From Spirosoma arboris (GTDB lineage Bacteria > Bacteroidota > Bacteroidia > Cytophagales > Spirosomataceae): 64,000 bases of DNA. Of this stretch, positions 17,255 to 26,525 are shown in pieces. The notes beneath the pieces were generated by a model, which saw only the letters and a program-made list of their open reading frames with translations, was not told where the DNA came from and did not search any database. Every line of letters starts with the position of its first letter. Within the stretch, counting starts at the first letter, position 1. The stretch lies in the NCBI RefSeq assembly GCF_009754945.1, contig NZ_WPIN01000030.1:1-64000 (forward strand), in the 5' to 3' direction. The translations under genes and the position numbers were made by a program.

Positions 17255-18289
17255 CTAGCCTAACCGGTTTCGGCGATTGCTGATTGTGCGCCATTTATGA
17301 TAGCTTCGATATACACTATTGACCGGCACATGCAGACGGCATAGAACAAGAATAAACTGGGTTCGTACATTGGGCGGAGCAATTTGACGAAGAAGATGGC
17401 CGAATTGTGCAGCTAGTTTAAATTGCTCGGTGTAAAACGCTTTCCGAATAAACGTTTGGATTCGGAAAGCTAAGGCCTGGAATTCATCGGGAGTGGCACA
17501 AAGCTTAAATGCTTTCTGGCAGACAATCAGCGTCGAGGGCAATAGACTGTTGTTAGGCAACACTATTTGTGTTGATAGCGCGTTGGGCAGTTGCCGTTTT
17601 TGGGTGAGTACTTCGTCGAGATAGGCATATCGATAGTGCCGTGAGGACCGTACCCAGAAATCGAAATCTTCGTAGCTAAGCATTTCATCGTAACCGCCAA
17701 GTTCGTGCAGTACGTCCCGGCGCATCATCATGGTGGGTGTACAAATGAAGTAAGCTTCCAGAATATACTTAAAGACAGCTCCGGTTGGTACAGTAACGCA
17801 GGAATGACCTTTTCTGTCGATGGCATAATGATAGCCAGTTTCCTGACCATTTGCATCGATATAAGCCGCATTAGAAAATACAACTCCATAATCATCTGGC
17901 AATTGCTCAAAAGCCGCGACCTGCTTGGTTATACGACTGGGAAGTAGCACATCATCGGCAGAAAGATCAATGATATAACTGCCTCGAGCCAGCGCCAACC
18001 CTTGATTGAACGCCCGATTCAAACCCAGATTGACTTCATTTTGAATGAATCGAATAGTTGGGTAGAGTTGGATAAAGTCGTTAATACGCTCGACCGAGTG
18101 ATCTGTACTCCCGTTATCAATTACGATTAATTCAATAGTTGGATAATCCTGCTCTATGACCGATTGGAGGGCCTTTACAACATAGTTTTGGTGGTTGTAA
18201 CAAATAAATATGACGGTTACCCAGGGTTTTGATTGATTTTGGCAAGGATTTAGCGGTGATGGGTCCAACTTGGAGGCCAAAGAAGTCAT
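17255..18289 (-). CDS. Family 2 glycosyltransferase
   Basis: 344 residues. GT-A fold signatures: VTVIFICYNHQNYV (about 24-37), VIDNGSTDHSVERI, and the metal-site segment DLSADDVLLPSR. SYEDFDFWVR is the acceptor-side ED motif. It transfers a sugar from a nucleotide donor to an unknown envelope acceptor. No membrane segment. It stands upstream of the Sua5/YciO gene and not beside other glycan genes. Confidence 0.9.
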   Translation of the reverse strand: MTSLASKLDPSPLNPCQNQSKPWVTVIFICYNHQNYVVKALQSVIEQDYPTIELIVIDNGSTDHSVERINDFIQLYPTIRFIQNEVNLGLNRAFNQGLALARGSYIIDLSADDVLLPSRITKQVAAFEQLPDDYGVVFSNAAYIDANGQETGYHYAIDRKGHSCVTVPTGAVFKYILEAYFICTPTMMMRRDVLHELGGYDEMLSYEDFDFWVRSSRHYRYAYLDEVLTQKRQLPNALSTQIVLPNNSLLPSTLIVCQKAFKLCATPDEFQALAFRIQTFIRKAFYTEQFKLAAQFGHLLRQIAPPNVRTQFILVLCRLHVPVNSVYRSYHKWRTISNRRNRLG

Positions 18290-18539
18290 AAAAAAAAAGT
18301 AACAATTGCTGCCGAAGTTGAATCTTGATTGAACGGTCTGATTGCTAGTATATTATGCGGCAGATGATAAGTTACCAAATTTATTAAGCGTTTAATTTAG
18401 TAGAATTATTTCACCTACGGTGTAAAATTGGCACGCTTTTGGAGATTTCTGCAACGAACGCGTTTCGACCGTGCCATTTTTGGTCTCTGGCTGAAGCGTG
18501 TGCTTTTACATTTATGGGTTAGGTTTTGCAAACGTCATC

Positions 18540-19496
18540 TCAAGTTTCTGAGGTGGCGTTTGTTGTTTTAGCTGCTACACTGGGGTGTTTATCTCCTTCG
18601 AGATTGTAGAGCGAAACATTCATTTCAAACCCAAGAATGAGTAGTAACGAGATCAGGTTGATCCAGATCATCAACGCAATCAACGTACCGATCGACCCAT
18701 ATACTTTATTATAAGACCCGAAATTGGAGACGTAAAACGAAAAACCGAAGGTAGTGAGTACAATCAGAACCGATGCCGTAATGGCTCCTGGCATGATAAA
18801 TACCCATTTCATATTCACATTCGGCCCAAAACGGTAGATGATCGAAACGGTTCCTACAAACACGGCAAAAACAACTAGATACCGTCCGATGGCCAGCAAG
18901 TTGATGAAAACAACATTGTTTAGAATACCAAAATGAAGGAGGTAATCGCTCACAATACCACCGATAATTAAGACAACAATAGCCAGGATTAAGGCGAAGG
19001 CCAGCGTAAATGTCAAGCCAATGGCAATTGCGCGAATTTTTAAGAAACTACGCCTTTCTGCTGAATGGTATGAGGAGTTAAAAGCCTGCATAAGGGCTAC
19101 TAGTCCACTTGTAGCAGAATATAAGGCCAGAAAAAAGCCGAAGGATAATACGCCACTCCGTGGTCGGCTGATGATGTCCTGAATCGTAGTATCTACTGAA
19201 CTGAAGGTGTCGCCCGGTAATAGCTCCCGGAAAAACTTCATGATCTGCGCCTGAAGATCAGGAATGAAGCTGATGTAGGGAATTAAAGTGAAGAAGAAAA
19301 TGACGGTTGGAAAAACGGCCAGAATAAGACTGTAGGATACTGAAGCGGCCCGTTCACTAGTGTCGTTGTCTGTAATCTGGAAAAGCATCCGCTTTAAAAA
19401 CGAATACCATGTCGTTCTGGAATTGAACGGATGATTATCATGCAGCCAAACCCGAACACGTCTTAACGCTTTAAAACCTAATAGCTTGTCGAACAT
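18540..19496 (-). CDS. YihY/BrkB-family inner-membrane protein
   Basis: 318 residues with six predicted transmembrane segments. Family motifs: ASVSYSLILAVFPTVIFFFTLIP and GSIGTLIALMIWINLISLLLILGFEMN. The family was once called RNase BN in error; its role is not firmly known, though transport of lipids or solutes is often suggested. C-terminal tail cytosolic and Thr-rich. Ends next to an imperfect hairpin (18529-18562). Confidence 0.88.
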   Translation of the reverse strand: MFDKLLGFKALRRVRVWLHDNHPFNSRTTWYSFLKRMLFQITDNDTSERAASVSYSLILAVFPTVIFFFTLIPYISFIPDLQAQIMKFFRELLPGDTFSSVDTTIQDIISRPRSGVLSFGFFLALYSATSGLVALMQAFNSSYHSAERRSFLKIRAIAIGLTFTLAFALILAIVVLIIGGIVSDYLLHFGILNNVVFINLLAIGRYLVVFAVFVGTVSIIYRFGPNVNMKWVFIMPGAITASVLIVLTTFGFSFYVSNFGSYNKVYGSIGTLIALMIWINLISLLLILGFEMNVSLYNLEGDKHPSVAAKTTNATSET

Positions 19497-19526
19497 AGTG
19501 GTTGCATTCGTAGAAAAGTTGGTAAT

Positions 19527-19628
19527 TCGTAAGTGAGTAAGTGAAGTGGCTGACGTATGACTAGTACCGTCGCCGGTTCTCTTGTGCGTTCAGCACTTAT
19601 GCACTTACAACTTACTCACTTACTTACT
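19527..19628. repeat. Intergenic hairpin with GGCTGACG loop word
   Basis: The left side GTAAGTGAGTAAGTGAAGTG and a right side of CACTTACAACTTACTCACTTAC pair with slippage. The left arm runs into GGCTGACG, the same word found in the loop of the 20064 hairpin. It fills the spacer between the BrkB-like and thioesterase genes. Confidence 0.7.
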
Positions 19629-19635
19629 TTTTAAC

Positions 19636-20049
19636 CTACTGCTCAAAGAAAGGTTTGGCAGCTTCAACCAGTTCGGGCGGGGCCGCACAGGGACGACCTG
19701 TTTCTGTGCGAACAAATACGAGTGTTGTCTGGCCCGTGTTCAGTAGTTGTCCATCCTGATTGAAAATCTCATAATCGAACATCAGCCGGGTTTTGGGTAG
19801 CTGCGGAATGGTAACCCGAATGGTAAGCAGATCATCGTATTTAGCCGGGCGAATAAACCGGGAGTTGAGATCATAGACTGGCATCGAAATGCCATCGTCT
19901 TCCATTTTCTTATAGGTTAGTCCTAAGTGGCGAAGAGCCTCAACTCGTCCAATTTCATAGAATCGGGCGTAATTGCCGTAATACACAATGCCCATCTGGT
20001 CAGTGTCGTAATACCGTACCCGAATATTCGTAACGTCGTGAATAATCAT
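19636..20049 (-). CDS. YbgC/FadM-type acyl-CoA thioesterase (4HBT)
   Basis: 137 residues, hot-dog fold. The active-site segment YYDTDQMGIVYYGNYARFYEIGR contains the catalytic Asp of the YbgC group. Hydrolyses acyl-CoA thioesters; in other bacteria linked to Tol-Pal or phospholipid turnover. Cytosolic. Flanked on both sides by hairpins, same strand as mltG. Confidence 0.9.
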   Translation of the reverse strand: MIIHDVTNIRVRYYDTDQMGIVYYGNYARFYEIGRVEALRHLGLTYKKMEDDGISMPVYDLNSRFIRPAKYDDLLTIRVTIPQLPKTRLMFDYEIFNQDGQLLNTGQTTLVFVRTETGRPCAAPPELVEAAKPFFEQ

Positions 20050-20063
20050 AGGAGCAATCAGTT

Positions 20064-20135
20064 GTACGTGATAAGTTGGTAAGTTGTAAGTGGCTGACGC
20101 AAGAGAAACTTACAACTTACCAACTTATCACGTAC
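20064..20135. repeat. Perfect 28-bp inverted repeat between mltG and thioesterase genes
   Basis: Arms 20064-20091 and 20108-20135 are perfect reverse complements; the 16-base loop begins GGCTGACGC. It occupies almost the whole spacer and has no T tract. Confidence 0.85.
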
Positions 20136-20142
20136 TCACTTT

Positions 20143-21180
20143 TTATTTCATAATCTTCATGCGTGTCAATGCCTGCTGATATAGTCGGGCATTGGCCAGG
20201 TGTTCGGCATGCGTTTTCGAGAATGTGTGGTAACCGTTGAAACGGGCGTCGACCACAAAATAAAGATAGTCGTGCTTCTCAGCGTTCAGAACAGCATCAA
20301 TAGTGGCTGGGGCCGGAAGATTGATAGGACCTGGGGGCAAACCAGCATACCGATAGGTATTATACGGAGAATCGACGGTTAACTGCTTATTCAATAGCCG
20401 ACGGATGGTAAAATCATGCAGGGCGAAAATTACGGTTGGGTCAGCTTCCAGTTTGATGCCCTGTTTCAGACGATTTAAGTAAACGCCTGCTACACGGGGT
20501 TGCTCGTCACGTTTATTAGTTTCGGCAGCCACGACAGAGGCCAGAACCTGAACCTGGGTTTGGGTCATGTTCAGCGCTTTTGCTTTTGCCTGACGGTCGG
20601 GCGTCCAGAATTTCTTGTATTCGGTACCCATCCGTTCCAGAAACGCTTCTGGCTTGATAGTCCAGAAAAACTCATAGGTATTCGGCAGAAACAGACAGAC
20701 AATAGTTGTCGTATCGAAGCCGAACTTCTGGCAAGTAGCTGGATCATTGAGGAGCTTACCGAGTGCCTCGGAACCAAATTCGAATTTGCTGCCGAGCCGC
20801 TGAATGAGATCACTTTTTTGCCGCATACTGTTGAAAGTCACCGGCATCGCATCCTGACTACCACTACGAAGTTTGACCAGCGCTTCGCGGTTTCCCATAC
20901 GGGGCTTTATTTCGTAACGACCTTCTTTAACGAATTCAGGATACTTCATCATTTTGGCCAGAAACCGGAATGATGTTTCGTCGTTGATAACCTTATGCGT
21001 CTTTAGCGTATCCATGACCGACTCAAACGTAGCTCCCCGTGGAATCAGCAATGCAAACGTTTTATCATTATCGTTTACCTGAAGATTTGGGCTCCTGAAA
21101 ACCTGCCAGAAATAAAACGTAAACGTCGTTAGCAGGATAGAGACAGTAAGGAAAAGGGCAATTTTTAAATTACGAGACAT
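20143..21180 (-). CDS. mltG: Endolytic murein transglycosylase MltG
   Basis: 345 residues. An N-terminal membrane anchor (IALFLTVSILLTTFTFYFW) is followed by a LysM-like segment and the YceG catalytic domain. The putative catalytic Glu lies in VLASVVAAETNK, the counterpart of E. coli MltG Glu218; GVYLNRLKQGIKLEADPTV and YAGLPPGPINLP are family signatures. It cleaves nascent glycan strands in the periplasm and sets their length. Anchored in the inner membrane. Promoter probably near 21300 (minus-strand TAAATTTG at 21303-21310). Confidence 0.95.
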   Translation of the reverse strand: MSRNLKIALFLTVSILLTTFTFYFWQVFRSPNLQVNDNDKTFALLIPRGATFESVMDTLKTHKVINDETSFRFLAKMMKYPEFVKEGRYEIKPRMGNREALVKLRSGSQDAMPVTFNSMRQKSDLIQRLGSKFEFGSEALGKLLNDPATCQKFGFDTTTIVCLFLPNTYEFFWTIKPEAFLERMGTEYKKFWTPDRQAKAKALNMTQTQVQVLASVVAAETNKRDEQPRVAGVYLNRLKQGIKLEADPTVIFALHDFTIRRLLNKQLTVDSPYNTYRYAGLPPGPINLPAPATIDAVLNAEKHDYLYFVVDARFNGYHTFSKTHAEHLANARLYQQALTRMKIMK

Positions 21181-21191
21181 AATAAATGATG

Positions 21192-21297
21192 AATGATAAA
21201 TGATGAATTATGATCGGGCTGGCGTTTCAGAAATGAATGACATGGAAATAATTCATCATTTATCATTATCATCGCACCGGCGACCCGGTCATAATTC
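21192..21297. repeat. Nested hairpins upstream of mltG
   Basis: A 20-bp perfect pair, 21192-21211 with 21248-21267 (GAATGAT/ATCATTC words), competes with a second pair, 21207-21219 with 21285-21297 (AATTATGATCGGG/CCCGGTCATAATT, one G-T). The arms share bases, so the two stems are mutually exclusive. It lies in the leader of mltG. Confidence 0.65.
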
Positions 21298-21342
21298 ATT
21301 CCGCAAATTTACGCCAAAACACAACTAATCTGCCTACCGAAC

Positions 21343-21840
21343 ATGAAGTCAGCATTATCACTTATACTACTTTTTGGATTGATAGCTTCTTGCCGGACGC
21401 AGGTCGATAGTCCACGTTCCATGAACCCTGCAGCAGCTGTACGTCAGAAAGCGATTGATGAAATTCGGGAAACTGACCAAAATTTCAGCATTATGTCTGA
21501 AAAACAAGGTATGCCCAAAGCATTTACGACCTATGCTGCCGACGATGTTATTAAGCTTAATGACGGCGCAGCCCCGACTGTTGGTTTTGATTCACTTCGG
21601 GCGCAAATGAGCCGTCAACCAGCCAATGGTCCCGTTTTAACCTGGCAAGTGCTCAAAGCTGATGCCGCGACATCGGGCGATTTAGGATATACGTTCGGCC
21701 AATGGATGCTAACGAAAAAAGATAATAGTGGGAAGCGAAGTGCTGAATATGGTGTCTATGTGACAGTCTGGAAACGTCAGCGCAATGGTCAATGGCGATT
21801 TGTAGTCGACAGTGGCAACAGTACACCCGAACCGAAGTAA
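21343..21840 (+). CDS. Lipoprotein with DUF4440/SnoaL-like domain
   Basis: 165 residues. Signal peptide with lipobox IASC (Cys17). The rest fits an NTF2/SnoaL-like cone fold: AVRQKAIDEIRETDQNFS, FTTYAADDVIKLNDG, and a final VWKRQRNGQWRFVVDSGN typical of DUF4440. No enzymatic activity can be assigned. Divergent from mltG; ends at a strong hairpin terminator. Confidence 0.82.
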   Translation: MKSALSLILLFGLIASCRTQVDSPRSMNPAAAVRQKAIDEIRETDQNFSIMSEKQGMPKAFTTYAADDVIKLNDGAAPTVGFDSLRAQMSRQPANGPVLTWQVLKADAATSGDLGYTFGQWMLTKKDNSGKRSAEYGVYVTVWKRQRNGQWRFVVDSGNSTPEPK

Positions 21841-21854
21841 TCATCAGAGGCATA

Positions 21855-21918
21855 TTTTTTTGACAGGATTATTTCTGCTCTTAAATCCTGTTTTATCCTG
21901 TCAATCCTGTCAAAAAAA
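21855..21918. terminator. 16-bp perfect hairpin with A/T tracts
   Basis: Arms 21855-21870 (T7 then GACAGGATT) and 21903-21918 are perfect complements. Follows the DUF4440 lipoprotein and precedes the MFS start by 20 bases. Confidence 0.85.
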
Positions 21919-21938
21919 ACAAAAATGAATTTGTAAAT

Positions 21939-23222
21939 TTGAGCGAACCAAATCCAGTCACTTTGGACGTTCGTTCACTTTTTATTCGACGCAGCCCCAG
22001 CGGCCCCTCTCTTTACACGCTCTCCTTCTGGTTACTTTCGGTCAGTAACTTCCTGTTTTCGGCCAGTTTTTCGATGATGATTCCTGAATTGCCAGCCTAT
22101 TTGGAGAAAATGGGAGGGAGGGAATATGTTGGACTGATTATCGCGCTGTTTACCCTCACGGCTGGTGTATCGCGGCCGTTTAGCGGAAAAATTACGGATA
22201 CGGTTGGGCGTGTACCAGTAATGGCCTTTGGCTCTATTGTGTGTTTTGTTTGCGGATTACTCTACCCGTATCTCCTCACAGTCTGGGGTTTTCTGACGCT
22301 CCGACTCATTCATGGATTCTCAACGGGCACAAAACCCACGGCTACCTCCGCTTATGTAGCCGACGTTGTTCCGGCCAACCGCCGGGGTGAGGCAATGGGT
22401 ATGCTGGGCCTGTTTACGGCAATGGGTATGTCACTTGGACCAGCCATTGGGAGTTGGTTAGCCACCGATTTCTCTATGAACGTTATGTTCTGGACGTCGT
22501 CAGCTTTTGCCCTAATGTCGATCGGTATCCTGCTCCGAATGCCCGAAACACTGGCAACTACGCAGCCTTTCCGATTTGGCCTGCTCCGTCTGAAAAAAGA
22601 CGAAATTTTTGATAAGAGTGCCATTCCTCCGTTTCTCGTTCTGTTATTACAATCGTTCTCGTCGGGGGTTATTCTGACGGTGATCTCTACGTTTAGCGCA
22701 TCACTTGGTGTTACCAACAAGGGCCTGTTTTTTACGGTCTACACGGTTGCTTCCTTGGCTATCAGGTTGGTATTTAGTCGGACGTCAGATCGCTATGGTC
22801 GCATCCCGGTACTGTTTATTTCGACGATAGTGCTGGCTTTTTCGATGGTACTCTTAATCCTGACCGATTCTACCTTCTTATTCTGGACGGCTGCCGTTTT
22901 CTATGGCATGTCGTGGGGAATGAACTCGCCGACGGTAACTGCCTGGACTGCTGATCTAAGTGACGAGAAAACACGGGGAAGGGCAATGGCAACTATGTAC
23001 ATCGCTCTCGAAGCGGGGATTGGCCTAGGTGCTTTGGGAGCAGGTTGGGTCCTTAACCACTTTGCTGGCGAAGCAGGAATAGATGCCTCCTTTGCGGTTT
23101 CGGGCATACTGGCGCTGGTAGCGGTTGTGTATCTAGGCTGGTTATGGCGGAAAGGCTTACAACAACAGCCTCATCAGATTAACGAAGCCGATGAAGTGGC
23201 GTTATTGGACGGCGAACCCTAA
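21939..23222 (+). CDS. MFS transporter
   Basis: 427 residues, twelve predicted transmembrane segments. The loop 2-3 motif A appears as GKITDTVGRVPVM and again in the second half as SRTSDRYGRIPVL; ETRGRA-like DEKTRGRAMA is also present. Likely a proton-coupled drug or metabolite exporter; substrate unknown. The start is TTG at 21941-21939 region (TTG AGC GAA), since the nearby ATG at 21925 reaches a stop after three codons. The stop overlaps the next ATG as TAATG. Confidence 0.88.
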   Translation: MSEPNPVTLDVRSLFIRRSPSGPSLYTLSFWLLSVSNFLFSASFSMMIPELPAYLEKMGGREYVGLIIALFTLTAGVSRPFSGKITDTVGRVPVMAFGSIVCFVCGLLYPYLLTVWGFLTLRLIHGFSTGTKPTATSAYVADVVPANRRGEAMGMLGLFTAMGMSLGPAIGSWLATDFSMNVMFWTSSAFALMSIGILLRMPETLATTQPFRFGLLRLKKDEIFDKSAIPPFLVLLLQSFSSGVILTVISTFSASLGVTNKGLFFTVYTVASLAIRLVFSRTSDRYGRIPVLFISTIVLAFSMVLLILTDSTFLFWTAAVFYGMSWGMNSPTVTAWTADLSDEKTRGRAMATMYIALEAGIGLGALGAGWVLNHFAGEAGIDASFAVSGILALVAVVYLGWLWRKGLQQQPHQINEADEVALLDGEP

Positions 23223-23641
23223 TGGAAGATATTGAACTGAAAATTCGTCCCTTGGTTGATGCATTGAACAAAACCGGACTGGTTCGTACGTTTTCGAGTT
23301 GTGAAGGCCATTTTTCGCCTGACGAACAAACACTCGTTGACCGAAATCACGCCGAAGTACGGTTTGTTCCTTGCGACGATGTTGCGGTCAATGAAGTCGA
23401 GAATTTATTGACTTATGTTTTAACCCGTTTCAAAGCCAGGCATGGTTTGATACCTATAAAGGTGACAGCTTACAAGCTATACACGCCCATTGACGACGAA
23501 ATCATCGAAGAAACCTTCGTCCTTGAACTCCGGCCTTTCAACCGATTTGATTCGCCTGATCGGAAGCGAGCTGATATTGATTGGGCCATTGAGCAGGTGG
23601 TAGCGTGGGTGGAAGCCCACGCTACAATTATTACAAAATAA
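23222..23641 (+). CDS. Conserved hypothetical protein with SSCEGH motif
   Basis: 139 residues. Starts by TAATG overlap with the MFS stop, so it is translationally coupled. The N-terminal RTFSSCEGHFSPDEQ resembles the Ser-Ser-Cys-x-Gly segment of TYW3-like proteins, but the rest does not convince me. The other half is beta-rich (LELRPFNRF). Its 3' end overlaps the convergent hslU by 11 bases. Function unknown. Confidence 0.7.
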   Translation: MEDIELKIRPLVDALNKTGLVRTFSSCEGHFSPDEQTLVDRNHAEVRFVPCDDVAVNEVENLLTYVLTRFKARHGLIPIKVTAYKLYTPIDDEIIEETFVLELRPFNRFDSPDRKRADIDWAIEQVVAWVEAHATIITK

Positions 23642-25016
23642 ACTGGCTCAAATCCCGATTTTTTACCAACCCATTTAGGCGCTCACTGACTAATTCTTTG
23701 GTAATAACCACTTGAGCATTCGCGCCAATAACGTCAGGTATGTCGAACATGAAGTCGTTCATGAGATGACTCAAGACTGTTTGTAATCGACGGGCACCGA
23801 TATTTTCGACATCACTGTTTACTTCGAAGGCGATCCGAGCCAATTCGCGGAGGGCGTCATCCTGAAATGTCAGACCAACGTTTTCGGCTTGTAGCATCGC
23901 TTCGTATTGCTTGGTCAGCGCGTTTTTTGGTTCTTTTAAAATTTGGTAGAAATCATCTTCCGACAGGCTTTGCAGTTCGACCCGAATGGGGAAACGTCCC
24001 TGTAATTCAGGGATCAAATCGCTGGGTTTGGCAACGTGGAAAGCACCGGCAGCAATGAACAGAATATGGTCGGTATGAATAACCCCGTATTTGGTATTCA
24101 CCGCACTGCCTTCTACAATGGGAAGCAGATCGCGTTGTACACCCTCACGGCTGACATCGGGTCCACCACCGCCATTGCCCGAACGGGCTGAGGCTACTTT
24201 ATCGATCTCATCAATGAAGATAATGCCGGCGTCTTCGGCTTTTCGGATAGCTTCTTCTTTCACCTCGTCCATGTCGATAAGCTTAGCCGCTTCCTCTTCC
24301 AGCATGATTTTACGGGCTTCGGCAATACTCACTTTGCGTTTTTTGCCCCGTTTGGGCATCATACCGCCAATCATCTCCTGAATATTCATCATCGACAGAT
24401 CGTCGACTGAGCCACCCATAATCCCAATGTTGGGTGTTTGGGCTTGATGCACATCGATCTCGATCTTTCGATCATCCATTTCGCCCGAGCGGATTTTTTC
24501 TCGGAACCGTTCGCGAGTGCGCTCGTTTAGCTCGGCATCAGCGTCTTTTTTCTCATTCTCGAAGCCAAGCTGACCATTGGTAGGCTTAACGGGCGGAATC
24601 AAAATATCAAGAATAGCATCTTCTACCAATTGCTGGGCTTTGGCCTGTACGGCTTCTTTTTTGGAGGCCCTTACCATATTGACAGCTTGCTCAACCAGGT
24701 CGCGGACCATGCTTTCGACATCGCGACCTACATAGCCGACTTCCGTAAACTTCGAGGCTTCCACTTTAATAAAAGGAGCATCGGCCAGTTTCGCTAATCG
24801 ACGGGCGATTTCGGTTTTGCCAACGCCGGTTGCGCCGATCATCAGGATATTATTAGGCGTAATTTCACGCTGCATATCAGCTGCACTATTCATTCGGCGC
24901 CAGCGATTACGAAGTGCAATGGCTACATTACGTTTAGCATCTTTTTGGCCGATAATGTACTGATCCAACTCGGCAACAATCTGCCGGGGAGTAAGGTCTT
25001 TGAGTGAGTGGGTCAT
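23631..25016 (-). CDS. hslU: HslU ATPase subunit of the HslVU protease
   Basis: 461 residues. AAA+ unfoldase: Walker A GATGVGKTE (about 58-66), Walker B IIFIDEID, the inserted I-domain between them, and the C-terminal sensor region ENIGARRLQTVLSHLM. It unfolds substrates for the HslV peptidase in the cytosol. The pore motif GYVGRD is present. hslV is not adjacent in this window. Converges on the 139-aa gene with an 11-base overlap. Confidence 0.96.
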   Translation of the reverse strand: MTHSLKDLTPRQIVAELDQYIIGQKDAKRNVAIALRNRWRRMNSAADMQREITPNNILMIGATGVGKTEIARRLAKLADAPFIKVEASKFTEVGYVGRDVESMVRDLVEQAVNMVRASKKEAVQAKAQQLVEDAILDILIPPVKPTNGQLGFENEKKDADAELNERTRERFREKIRSGEMDDRKIEIDVHQAQTPNIGIMGGSVDDLSMMNIQEMIGGMMPKRGKKRKVSIAEARKIMLEEEAAKLIDMDEVKEEAIRKAEDAGIIFIDEIDKVASARSGNGGGGPDVSREGVQRDLLPIVEGSAVNTKYGVIHTDHILFIAAGAFHVAKPSDLIPELQGRFPIRVELQSLSEDDFYQILKEPKNALTKQYEAMLQAENVGLTFQDDALRELARIAFEVNSDVENIGARRLQTVLSHLMNDFMFDIPDVIGANAQVVITKELVSERLNGLVKNRDLSQFIL

Positions 25017-25128
25017 TGAAAAAAACGGAGCGTGTTGTGCGCCCCTGTTAAAGAAACACAGGAAATGAGAAAATGTGCGAAAGGAAGTGGATTTTTTGGT
25101 TGAGGGGAATCAGGATTCCAGCACATAT

Positions 25129-25503
25129 TCACCCTGCCGAATACACGCGCAGCCCTATAATGCCAATTCCGATTAGCGTCATGAAAAAAATCTCCGTGAA
25201 GGACCAGTTCGTTTTAAACACAAAAATGTCAACGGCTTTAATCAAGACTAGGGCCATTGCTGTCCAAACGGCAAAGGCCGTTGGTGTCGGGATCTGCTTA
25301 ATGGCCTTGGAGAAAAAATAAATGTTTGCTACGCCAAACACAATGTACCCAATAAATGGAAGCAGAATGGGTAAGCCTATCGAAGGTGTATAAAATGTGT
25401 TCCAGCGTAGTGTTTTCAATGCGCTGAAAGTCATGTATTTAACGGAATACGTCCAGGCAGTTTCAAACGAAGCTGCCACGAATAGAAAAAACCAGGCTTG
25501 CAA
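25129..25503 (-). CDS. SMR-family small multidrug-resistance transporter
   Basis: 124 residues, four transmembrane segments. The conserved membrane Glu of TM1 lies in ASFETAWTYSVKYM, slightly longer than the usual 105-110 residues because of a hydrophilic loop after TM1. Probably a proton-coupled dimeric exporter; the EmrE and Gdx subtypes cannot be separated by eye. Starts 2 bases after the stop of the sterol-desaturase-like gene, so the two are co-transcribed. Confidence 0.85.
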   Translation of the reverse strand: MQAWFFLFVAASFETAWTYSVKYMTFSALKTLRWNTFYTPSIGLPILLPFIGYIVFGVANIYFFSKAIKQIPTPTAFAVWTAMALVLIKAVDIFVFKTNWSFTEIFFMTLIGIGIIGLRVYSAG

Positions 25504-25505
25504 AA

Positions 25506-26417
25506 TCAGTTAACGTTTTGATGTTCCATAGGGGCCGACTTCGTGAGTTTTTTAACCCGTTTTCTAAAGCGATTTAACAGGGCTGGCCGTAGGTTGTAAT
25601 ATCGGGAAAACCATTTGTATTTCAGCAAACTGCGTTCGTCAAACCGTTTTACTGAAAAGGCATGTTGCAAAAAATAGTCTTTGGGATAGTCGTAATAGAG
25701 CCCCCAGTTTTCAGGTTTGTTGCCGGGGCTATGCGTGGGGTCGTAGGCGGTACCAAGTAGATAGTCGAAGAATGAAAACTTAGTGCCGAAGTTAGCATGA
25801 AAGACTTCCTGGTAATTCGCATGGTGCCACAAATGAAGGTGTGGACTATTGAATATATACCGCAATGGTCCTAGATTGACACGAATATTCGCATGAATAA
25901 ACATCCCAAACATCGCATCTAATAGCGCTTTTATAGGTATCACCGCCGGGTCGGCACCGAGCAGAATAATAGGAGCAAACTCAATGGTTTGGTTGATGAT
26001 GATCTCAATGACGTGTGAACGCGAGCCCGCCAGAAAATCGACTTCTTTGTTAGAATGATGCGCTTCGTGGGTCCGCCAGAGCCATTTATTGGCGTGTTGA
26101 AAACGATGGAACAGGTAAATGTAGAGGTCGTGAGTAAACAGGAAAAACAGCACCTGCACCCATACAGGCCAACCCCGCACAAACTGCCAGTCCGACCAGT
26201 CGAAGTGCGTTTGTAGGGGGGCAATAATATAATCGAAAATCAGGATTTTGAGAAAGTAACTCTGGATGATGGTATACCAAACCAGATCAACCCAAAATCC
26301 TTCTCGAAACAGGGAAAGACCTTTTCGATAAGGCGCAACCCGCTCCCAGATCAGGATGATGACGATCCAGACCACCAGTATAGAGGTCGTGATACGCAGT
26401 AATTCCGCCTGCGGCAT
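25506..26417 (-). CDS. Sterol desaturase / fatty-acid hydroxylase family protein
   Basis: 303 residues, integral membrane. His clusters of the family: HDLYIYLFHRFQH, WRTHEAHHSNKEVD and HLWHHANYQEVFH, expected to bind a di-iron centre. It hydroxylates or desaturates a lipid; the substrate is unknown, with hopanoid, carotenoid and fatty acid all possible. The ATG at 26417 is 108 bases after the NeuB-like stop, so it may be an end part of that operon. Confidence 0.88.
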   Translation of the reverse strand: MPQAELLRITTSILVVWIVIILIWERVAPYRKGLSLFREGFWVDLVWYTIIQSYFLKILIFDYIIAPLQTHFDWSDWQFVRGWPVWVQVLFFLFTHDLYIYLFHRFQHANKWLWRTHEAHHSNKEVDFLAGSRSHVIEIIINQTIEFAPIILLGADPAVIPIKALLDAMFGMFIHANIRVNLGPLRYIFNSPHLHLWHHANYQEVFHANFGTKFSFFDYLLGTAYDPTHSPGNKPENWGLYYDYPKDYFLQHAFSVKRFDERSLLKYKWFSRYYNLRPALLNRFRKRVKKLTKSAPMEHQNVN

Positions 26418-26525
26418 AGTTTATGAAGGATTGTTGATGATACGGTCAGGTGTCGCTCTGTCGCATGATTAGTCAAATATATCATACGCACCGTATCATT
26501 CTAAAAAAATTGGCTACAGTTCTAC

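Noticed and set aside
18529..18562. Hairpin at the end of the BrkB-like gene as a strong terminator
   Set aside because: On the transcribed strand two pairs become A-C mismatches, and there is no T tract in the right direction.
19527..20135. Hairpins at 19527 and 20064 as an insertion-sequence pair
   Set aside because: The segment between them is an intact thioesterase gene, arms differ in sequence, and there is no transposase.
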